A DNA stretch of 10,134 nt from Candidatus Auribacterota bacterium (GTDB lineage Bacteria > Auribacterota > UBA6266). The translations under genes were made by a program, and so were the position numbers. A model generated the notes under the pieces. It worked only from the letters and a program-made list of their open reading frames with translations, was not told the origin of the DNA and searched no databases. The stretch spans positions 1 to 10,134 of the forward strand of contig JAFGBE010000153.1 of NCBI GenBank assembly GCA_016933315.1, in the 5' to 3' direction. Positions 5,057 through 10,134 of the stretch are shown here, piece by piece. Each line of letters starts with the position of its first letter. Position 1 is the first letter of the stretch.

Positions 5057-6838
5057 ATGGATATTCATATAAATGGGAAGAAATGCAAAGCGGTTCAGGG
5101 AGAGACTATTCTTGAAGTTGCGGGGAAAAACGGCATAAGAATCCCGACGCTCTGTTATCACAGCGATTTATGCCTTGCCGGCAATTGCAGGATCTGCGTC
5201 GTGGATGTGGACGGGGCGAGGACATTGCAGACTGCCTGCACCGCTATGGCTTCGAACGGAATGAAAATCTGGACAAACACTCCCAGGGTGATTAAAGCCA
5301 GGAAGATGAACATACAGCTTCTCCTGGGCAGCCATTTCGGGGAGTGTTATACCTGTCCCAGGAACAACAACTGCGAACTTCTGAAGCTTGCCGAGGAATA
5401 CGGTATTGAGGAATTGCCTTTCCCCAAAAAGGGAAAAAGGACCAGAGAGCTTGAGATAACACCTTCCCTTACGAGGGACCCCGATAAATGTATTATGTGC
5501 GGAAGATGTGTGCGTACGTGCGAGGAGTTGCAGGGTGTCCACGCCGTAAAGCCGGTAGGCAGGAGTAACGATGTCCATATAGATACGTTTTTCGGGCAGG
5601 GCCTAATGCATACTTCCTGCACTATGTGCGGGCAATGTATAAACAGGTGTCCCACCGGCGCGCTTTATGAGACATCGTGTGTTCAGCCTGTCTGGGACGC
5701 CCTGGCGGATCCGGATAAATATGTCGTGGTCCAGACAGCGCCCGCGGTAAGAGCCGCGCTCGGCGAGGAATTCGGCATGGAACCCGGCACAAGGGTTACG
5801 GGGCAGATGGTTGCGGGATTGAGAAAGCTGGGTTTTAACAAGGTTTTTGATACGCAGTTTACGGCAGACCTTACCATTATGGAGGAAGGAACGGAATTCA
5901 TTACAAGGCTTAAAAGAACGCTTGTAGATAAGGAAAAGGGATTGCTGCCTATGACCACAAGCTGTTCGCCGGGATGGATTAAATATATAGAGCACTTTTA
6001 CCCCGATCTTTTGACGCATGTGTCAACCTGTAAAAGCCCGCAGCAGATGTTCGGGCCGCTTGCCAAAACGTATTTTGCGGAAAAAGAAGGGATAAATCCC
6101 TCTAAGATGATAACCGTCTCCATAATGCCCTGTGTTGCCAAGAAGTATGAAGCGGAAAGGCCCGAAATGAATGCCAGCGGGTATAAGGACGTGGATTATG
6201 TTCTCACAACGCGCGAACTGGCTAAAATGATGAAAATGGCCGGCCTTGACTTGAAGGATATGCCTATTGAGGAATATGATAACCCCTTCGGTATATCTAC
6301 GGGAGCCGCTGTAATCTTCGGGGCTACGGGCGGTGTTATGGAAGCGGCGTTGAGGACAGTGTATGAGATAGTGACCGGCAGGGAAGTCCCGTTCAAGAAT
6401 CTGGAAATTACGCCTGTCCGGGGAATGGAAGATGTGAAAGAAGCGGGAATAACTATCGAAGGAGTAAAAGAAGAGTATAAATTTCTCGAGGGGGCAAAGG
6501 TCAAGGTCGCGGTCGCTCATTCGCTGAGCGCGGCGAAGAAAGTTATGGACAAGGTGAGAAGCGGTGAAGCCGAATATCATTTTATTGAGATTATGGCGTG
6601 TCCGGGAGGTTGCCTGGGCGGCGGCGGACAGCCTGTTCCCACGAGCCCCGAGATCAGGAAAGCCCGCGCCAGAGCGATCTATCAGGAAGACGAGGCTATG
6701 ACTATAAGAAAATCCCATGAAAATCCTGCGATAAAAAAACTTTATGAGGATTTTCTGGAGAAGCCGAACAGTCATAAGGCACACGAGCTTTTGCATACGC
6801 ATTATCTGAAGCGAAAAAGATTTGATAAAGTGAAATAA
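5057..6838 (+). CDS. hydA: HydA, group A [FeFe]-hydrogenase catalytic subunit (second copy, complete)
   Basis: This 593-residue protein is the catalytic subunit for H2 production or uptake. In order it has a plant-type [2Fe-2S] domain (C33, C44, C47, C61), a His-Cys [4Fe-4S] site (H93, C97, C100, C106), two [4Fe-4S] clusters (C145, C148, C151, C155 and C188, C191, C194, C198), and the H-cluster domain. H-cluster motifs are L1 TSCSPGW (301-307), L2 MPCVAKKYE (357-365) and L3 EIMACPGGCLGGGGQP (511-526), with C359, C515 and C519 as ligands. Proton-path residues equivalent to those of the Clostridium pasteurianum enzyme are visible: C303, E277, E280 and S323. L1 has Ser at 304, where that enzyme has its ligand Cys300. 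Length and layout fit multimeric NAD-linked enzymes. The start has AAAGGAGAGAG upstream. No signal peptide is present, so it is cytoplasmic. Confidence 0.97.
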   Translation: MDIHINGKKCKAVQGETILEVAGKNGIRIPTLCYHSDLCLAGNCRICVVDVDGARTLQTACTAMASNGMKIWTNTPRVIKARKMNIQLLLGSHFGECYTCPRNNNCELLKLAEEYGIEELPFPKKGKRTRELEITPSLTRDPDKCIMCGRCVRTCEELQGVHAVKPVGRSNDVHIDTFFGQGLMHTSCTMCGQCINRCPTGALYETSCVQPVWDALADPDKYVVVQTAPAVRAALGEEFGMEPGTRVTGQMVAGLRKLGFNKVFDTQFTADLTIMEEGTEFITRLKRTLVDKEKGLLPMTTSCSPGWIKYIEHFYPDLLTHVSTCKSPQQMFGPLAKTYFAEKEGINPSKMITVSIMPCVAKKYEAERPEMNASGYKDVDYVLTTRELAKMMKMAGLDLKDMPIEEYDNPFGISTGAAVIFGATGGVMEAALRTVYEIVTGREVPFKNLEITPVRGMEDVKEAGITIEGVKEEYKFLEGAKVKVAVAHSLSAAKKVMDKVRSGEAEYHFIEIMACPGGCLGGGGQPVPTSPEIRKARARAIYQEDEAMTIRKSHENPAIKKLYEDFLEKPNSHKAHELLHTHYLKRKRFDKVK

Positions 6839-6853
6839 TACGATTTACAGGCG

Positions 6854-6887
6854 GCCGGACCGTTTGCCCGATATGGGCTTGTCCGGC
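6854..6887 (+). terminator. Nested hairpin after hydA, possible terminator or processing site
   Basis: An outer stem GCCGGAC (6854-6860) / GTCCGGC (6881-6887) encloses an inner stem GCCC (6866-6869) / GGGC (6875-6878). It begins 15 bases after the hydA stop. There is no T run behind it, only TTGTCT, so it is not a standard intrinsic terminator. It may slow polymerase, protect the 3' end, or mark an RNA processing point. The rest of the gap up to 6986 shows no convincing promoter. Confidence 0.4.
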
Positions 6888-6986
6888 TTGTCTATGCCGG
6901 GAAATCGCGGCCCTTCCTAAAACTTATGGGAAAATCTTCTGATTTATGGTATTGATATATATGTTCTGAAAGGGGGGAACCGCTTT

Positions 6987-7250
6987 ATGGATAAGACCTT
7001 ACTGATAGTGCTGGTTGACAAGAGGAAGGAATCGGCCGTTACGGTTCAGAAGATACTTACCGAATGGGGATGCATAATAAAAACAAGGCTTGGGATACAT
7101 GACGGGCTGCTCGATAATTGTTCAAACAGCGGCTTGATTGTCCTGGAACTTGTGGGCCAGAAGCAAAAGCAGGATGAACTTGCCAGAAAACTTAATCTTC
7201 TGGAAGGGGTCCAGGCCAAGATGGTTGAATTAAGCCTGAAGGGCAAGTAA
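6987..7250 (+). CDS. Small ACT-like protein resembling the TM1266-family hydrogenase regulators
   Basis: This 87-residue protein has the same size and strand/helix layout as the TM1266-family gene at 1195. A first strand LLIVLVDKR is followed by a helix with VQKILTEWG, then CIIKTRLGIHDG, a strand GLIVLELVG, a helix DELARKLNLLEG and a last strand VQAKMVELSL. Sequence identity with the first copy is low, but the order IIKTRLGIHD then LARKLNLLEGV parallels IIVSRTGMPY then LTGKLGSVEGV. I read it as a distant paralogue. It could sense a small ligand or act as a partner of hydrogenase proteins; no direct evidence is visible. GGGGGG in an AAGGGGGGAA context (6968-6977) precedes the ATG. It follows hydA by 148 bases and the next gene starts four bases after its stop. 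Confidence 0.8.
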   Translation: MDKTLLIVLVDKRKESAVTVQKILTEWGCIIKTRLGIHDGLLDNCSNSGLIVLELVGQKQKQDELARKLNLLEGVQAKMVELSLKGK

Positions 7251-7254
7251 GCAT

Positions 7255-8172
7255 ATGAATTTTGCGAAGAGCCGTGTAAATTTATTTGCGGTTGTTTTTC
7301 TCTCCGTTTTTTCAGCGTCGCATGCGCAGGAACAGATATCTGATGAACTTGATGTCGGCGCCGCGGAACCTTTGATGTCGTCGGAGACCGCTGATGCCGG
7401 TTGTGAACTTATTGCCATTCCCGGAGGAGATATCAGCGAAACGGAATATATACTGCTTTTGACAAAGATAAGGGAAATTTCCGATAACATCCCGCGTGAC
7501 AGGATATTGATGCAGAACGGGATAACCATGGAAGGCAGGATACTCGAAGAGAACAGGGAGTATGTCAAAATATCCGTTAATTCAAACCTTATGAAGATTT
7601 TTAAGGACAGGATAAAAGAAATAACTCCGATGCCCGAACAGGACAAAGAAAAACTGATATATCTTTATAACAAAAAGGTGGAGCTTGTAAACAGGTTTGA
7701 TAAGCAGCAGCAGGCGAAAGGCCTGGTGAAGTTCAAGGGGAAATGGATAAGCAGGGAGGATAGAAAAGACAAAGAGCTTGAGGATATAAGAAGAAAAGCC
7801 GAACTGAAGGCGGAAAGGGCGAAAAAACTCAAGGATTCGAACAGGAGGTTGACAGCTGAAGAAAGCAGGGACTATCTTTCGGATATCCTTGATGAGTTGA
7901 TATGGGATGACCCTGAGAACCCGCCTTTCAGGAACGCGAAAGACGCCGAAATCGTGGGTAATAAGCTGCTTGAAATCAGCAAGAGAGTAAGCAGGGGTTA
8001 TTATTCATGCATGAAACTGTATTTTAAGTCTATAGACCTTTATATAAAAGCCAAGAACTCTCCTACAGTCAGCACCCAGAAAAGATATCTCAAAGAGGCG
8101 AACAAAATCTGGCAATCGGCGGAAACCGACAGAAGAAATGTTGATGAAACTATCAGCGCGCCGGGGAATTAA
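7255..8172 (+). CDS. Secreted protein of unknown function with signal peptide
   Basis: I do not recognise a named family for this 305-residue protein. Residues 1-24 form a classical signal peptide: a short basic start, a hydrophobic core LFAVVFLSVF and a cleavage site ASHA-Q, so it should be exported. After a low-complexity acidic stretch (28-50), residues 83-123 look like a small beta-rich module (MQNGITMEGRILEE, then YVKISVNSN and FKDRIKEI). Next come a helical segment, the short motif VKFKGKWISREDR (158-170), a highly charged helix or coiled coil (170-200), and a helical C-terminal domain (203-300). The KGKW-type motif recalls exported proteins of Planctomycetes- or Omnitrophota-like bacteria, but I hold this only as an impression. 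The start lies four bases after the preceding stop, with GAAGGG in that gene's end as a likely ribosome-binding site. Confidence 0.82.
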   Translation: MNFAKSRVNLFAVVFLSVFSASHAQEQISDELDVGAAEPLMSSETADAGCELIAIPGGDISETEYILLLTKIREISDNIPRDRILMQNGITMEGRILEENREYVKISVNSNLMKIFKDRIKEITPMPEQDKEKLIYLYNKKVELVNRFDKQQQAKGLVKFKGKWISREDRKDKELEDIRRKAELKAERAKKLKDSNRRLTAEESRDYLSDILDELIWDDPENPPFRNAKDAEIVGNKLLEISKRVSRGYYSCMKLYFKSIDLYIKAKNSPTVSTQKRYLKEANKIWQSAETDRRNVDETISAPGN

Positions 8173-8210
8173 CCGCCCCCTGAAAAAATATTTGAGTATT
8201 TTTCGGTTTT
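8171..8210 (+). terminator. Weak AT-rich hairpin after the secreted-protein gene
   Basis: AACCG (8171-8175) can pair with CGGTT (8204-8208), and AAAAAATA (8183-8190) with TATTTTT (8197-8203), around a TTTGAG loop, leaving an unpaired C-rich bulge on the 5' side. TT follows. It may be a weak terminator, but the stem is poor and the call is tentative. Confidence 0.3.
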
Positions 8211-8245
8211 CCTGTGTCTAAATCCGGTATATTCCTTTATTCGTT

Positions 8246-9448
8246 ATGAAAAAACAGACTAAACATACGAAAAAACACATATTATTGCGGCTTACGGTGT
8301 CTTTCCTCGTTATTTTCTGCCTGACAGCCGGTGTCATTTACATATATTTTACCGATACACTGAAGAATTTCGTTATTTCCGGCATATATGACAGGACAAG
8401 CCTGGATGTGAGGTTTGATGATTTTAAGCTGAAGATTATTACCGGGGAAATAGAAGTTGAGAATATAAGCCTTATAGATGCGGATTTCGGCAAGGAACCT
8501 TTTTTTACCGCGGAAAGCGTCAAGGCCGGGCTGAACCTCCGCGCCTTGATGTCAGGGCATTTATGGGTTAATTATATAAATGTGGAAAAACCTGTTTTAA
8601 AAGTGGAAAGGACCAGGGAGAAAAAAATAAATATCGTTGAGATGAAGAAAAGGCTGGGTTCTTCCGGCGGGGCCGGTTCCGGAGAAAGTCTCAATTTTCA
8701 GGGGCTGCAGATCGGGACACTGAAGGTTAATGAAGGCGTCGTCCGGTTTATGGACGATTTTCCCGAGAAACAATTCAGCATGGAGCTGAAACACCTAAAT
8801 ATCGTACTGGAGAAGTTTTATTTGCCGCTTCCGGCGGAAGATAAATACGCTGGATTAACACTTGACGCCGTTATAGGGGATTCGGGAAAGTCGAAAGTAA
8901 GCATACGCGGTGAATTCAACCCTGCGGCTTTTATTAAGAATTTTGAGGTTGACATGCATCTGGACAACGTTGTGCTTAACCAATTCAGCCCTTATTATAA
9001 TCCGGCTTCGCCTATAATCATAGACAGCGGCGAGGTATCAGTTTTCTGCAGGGGCGCGTGCCGGGACGGGGAACTTGTGGGCGGCGGGTATATAGAGTTA
9101 AGCGAGGTTGCTGTCAGGGCAAAAGAAGGATTTATTTCCCAGCAGCTTTCCGGGGTTGCCGTGGAAAAGGTTGTTACTTATATTTCGGAACATAAAGATA
9201 TGAAATTCCATTACATTTTAACGGGCAATATATCCGACCCGCAGTTCAAGCTCGCCCCGGGCAGCGAAAAGGCGATAATAAATTCCATATTGAACGCGCT
9301 TGATATCCCCTTTAAAGCCGCTAATAATATAAAAGAGGGTATTAATGCCGCGGGGGAAAATATCTCAAACGGCGTGAAGAAGATAAAAGATAAAATATCC
9401 GATACCGTAAACGGCGTTGTCGATTATATAAATCCCGATTCGGAATAG
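8246..9448 (+). CDS. AsmA/DUF748-like membrane-anchored protein
   Basis: This 400-residue protein has a basic N-terminus (MKKQTKHTKKH) and one membrane helix at about residues 12-35. The long outside part is rich in beta strands. The pattern following the helix (YDRTSLDVRFDDFKLKIITGEIEVENISL, split across 48-76) and FTAESVKAGLNLRALMSGHLWVNYINVEKPVL (87-118) is typical of the AsmA/DUF748/TamB superfamily. These proteins span the periplasm of diderm bacteria and are linked to lipid transport or outer-membrane upkeep. A later segment, SGEVSVFCRG to EVAVRAKEG (261-294), and the ending FHYILTGNISDPQFKLAP also fit. The C-terminal 50 residues form an amphipathic helical tail with repeated K/G/N. The protein is shorter than most family members. 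No clear ribosome-binding site precedes the ATG. I see no link to hydrogen metabolism. Confidence 0.8.
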   Translation: MKKQTKHTKKHILLRLTVSFLVIFCLTAGVIYIYFTDTLKNFVISGIYDRTSLDVRFDDFKLKIITGEIEVENISLIDADFGKEPFFTAESVKAGLNLRALMSGHLWVNYINVEKPVLKVERTREKKINIVEMKKRLGSSGGAGSGESLNFQGLQIGTLKVNEGVVRFMDDFPEKQFSMELKHLNIVLEKFYLPLPAEDKYAGLTLDAVIGDSGKSKVSIRGEFNPAAFIKNFEVDMHLDNVVLNQFSPYYNPASPIIIDSGEVSVFCRGACRDGELVGGGYIELSEVAVRAKEGFISQQLSGVAVEKVVTYISEHKDMKFHYILTGNISDPQFKLAPGSEKAIINSILNALDIPFKAANNIKEGINAAGENISNGVKKIKDKISDTVNGVVDYINPDSE

Positions 9449-9484
9449 GGGTTTCCCCTCCCGCCCCCTTCAACTTTGTTTTTT

Positions 9485-9514
9485 TTGACAACAGGCGAAA
9501 AAAAGTGTTATTAT
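9485..9514 (+). promoter_or_regulatory. Strong sigma70-type promoter with extended -10 for the ABC ATPase gene
   Basis: A consensus TTGACA (9485-9490) is followed after 18 bases by TATTAT (9509-9514), which matches TATAAT at five of six positions. A TG one base upstream of it (9506-9507) makes an extended -10. Transcription would start near 9521, about 50 bases before the ATG at 9570. A perfect TATAAT at 9533-9538 is also present but lacks a spaced -35. This marks the start of a new transcription unit. Confidence 0.7.
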
Positions 9515-9569
9515 TTGAGTTCTTATAGATGTTATAATCATTATGTAATTCTTATTAAGGAGTATTTAT

Positions 9570-10134
9570 ATGGCAAGGGTCGTTCTTAAGGATGTGAAGA
9601 AAGTGTATCCCGGCGGGGTTGTTGCCGTTCAAAGCGCTAATCTTGATATTTCGGATAAGGAATTCCTTGTGTTGGTCGGGCCCTCGGGTTGCGGTAAATC
9701 CACGACCCTGAGGATGGTGGCCGGCCTTGAGGAAATATCATCCGGCGCCATCACGATAGATGAGAAGGTTATCAACGATATTCCGCCCAAGGACAGGGAC
9801 ATTGCGATGGTTTTTCAGAATTATGCCCTTTATCCCCATATGACGGTTTACAAGAATATGGCTTTCGGCCTGAAACTCAGGAAATATTCCAAGGAAGAAA
9901 TAGACAAGAGAGTTAAAGAAGCGGCCGAAATACTGGGCATAACAGCTCTTCTTGACAGGAAACCCAAGGCTCTTTCGGGCGGACAGCGTCAGAGGGTGGC
10001 TGTCGGGCGGGCGATAGTCAGAAAACCCAAGGCGTTTCTTTTTGATGAACCTCTTTCAAACCTTGACGCTAAATTAAGGGTCCAGATGAGGACGGAAATA
10101 TCGAAGCTTCACACAAAACTCCAGTCCACCATGA
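9570..10134 (+). CDS. ugpC: MsmX/UgpC/MalK-type sugar ABC transporter ATP-binding protein, 5' part
   Basis: The first 188 codons of an ABC ATPase are present; the window end cuts the gene. Motifs in order are Walker A GPSGCGKST (37-45), Q-loop Q83 in VFQNYALYPHMTV, signature LSGGQ (135-139) followed by RQRVAVGRAI, Walker B AFLFDE (155-160) and D-loop SNLD (163-166). NYALYPHMTVYKNMAFGLKLR and DEPLSNLDAKLR are characteristic of the carbohydrate uptake (CUT1) ATPases MsmX, UgpC and MalK, which power import of di- and oligosaccharides or glycerol-3-phosphate and often serve several transporters. The H-loop and C-terminal regulatory domain lie outside the window. AAGGAG precedes the ATG at good distance. 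The symbol reflects the family; the actual substrate cannot be told. Confidence 0.95.
   Translation, partial: MARVVLKDVKKVYPGGVVAVQSANLDISDKEFLVLVGPSGCGKSTTLRMVAGLEEISSGAITIDEKVINDIPPKDRDIAMVFQNYALYPHMTVYKNMAFGLKLRKYSKEEIDKRVKEAAEILGITALLDRKPKALSGGQRQRVAVGRAIVRKPKAFLFDEPLSNLDAKLRVQMRTEISKLHTKLQSTM

Noticed and set aside
6023..6802. A 259-codon minus-strand open frame opposite hydA.
   Set aside because: It lies entirely inside the conserved H-cluster domain coding region and its peptide is not protein-like.
9447..9488. AGGGG-TTT-CCCCT hairpin followed further on by a T8 run, considered as a terminator for the AsmA-like gene.
   Set aside because: The stem is only five base pairs and the T run starts about 18 bases later, partly forming the -35 of the next promoter.
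1..10134. CRISPR arrays, transposases, tRNA or rRNA genes, attachment sites.
   Set aside because: No repeat-spacer periodicity, no transposase-like protein and no tRNA-like cloverleaf was noticed on either strand.

Overview
The window looks like chromosomal DNA from an anaerobic, hydrogen-metabolising bacterium. Every gene I support is on the + strand. GC content is moderate and AGG/AGA arginine codons are frequent. An AsmA/DUF748-like membrane-anchored protein and a secreted protein with a clean signal peptide suggest a diderm (Gram-negative-type) envelope. The set of genes would fit an uncultured candidate-phylum lineage such as Omnitrophota or a relative, but that assignment is inference.

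Region 1 (1-3223) holds the end of one [FeFe]-hydrogenase locus and a maturation segment. The last 51 codons of a first HydA are followed by a NuoE-like [2Fe-2S] subunit and a single-domain response regulator, spaced like an operon. A strong intrinsic terminator (1143-1180) then sits directly before the ribosome-binding site of a TM1266-family hydrogenase regulator. That gene is followed by hydG, the radical-SAM tyrosine lyase that makes the CO/CN- ligands of the H-cluster, and by a small uncharacterised protein. The HydG has an altered auxiliary-cluster motif: Gly replaces the second Cys of CX2CX22C, and there are two extra cysteines nearby.

Region 2 (3224-6838) is a complete hydrogenase operon, hydC-hydB-hydA (NuoE-like, NuoF-like, catalytic subunit). 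An AT-rich promoter region precedes it and carries a perfect TTGTGAA-N4-TTCACAA palindrome, the form of a Rex (NADH/NAD+-sensing repressor) operator. HydB is the short form (386 aa) without the ferredoxin-like extensions of bifurcating HydB. With the Rex site, this suggests an NADH-linked hydrogenase that may not be electron-bifurcating.

Region 3 (6839-8172) begins with a nested hairpin. It then has a second small ACT-like protein resembling TM1266 family members and, four bases later, a secreted protein of unknown function.

Region 4 (8173-10134) has the AsmA/DUF748-like protein. A near-consensus extended -10 promoter (9485-9514) then opens a new transcription unit that starts with an MsmX/UgpC/MalK-type sugar ABC transporter ATPase, cut by the window end.

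The common thread in regions 1 and 2, and possibly the start of region 3, is hydrogen metabolism tied to NADH redox state. There are two hydrogenases, one maturase and several small candidate regulators. The other maturases, HydE and HydF, are not in this window.
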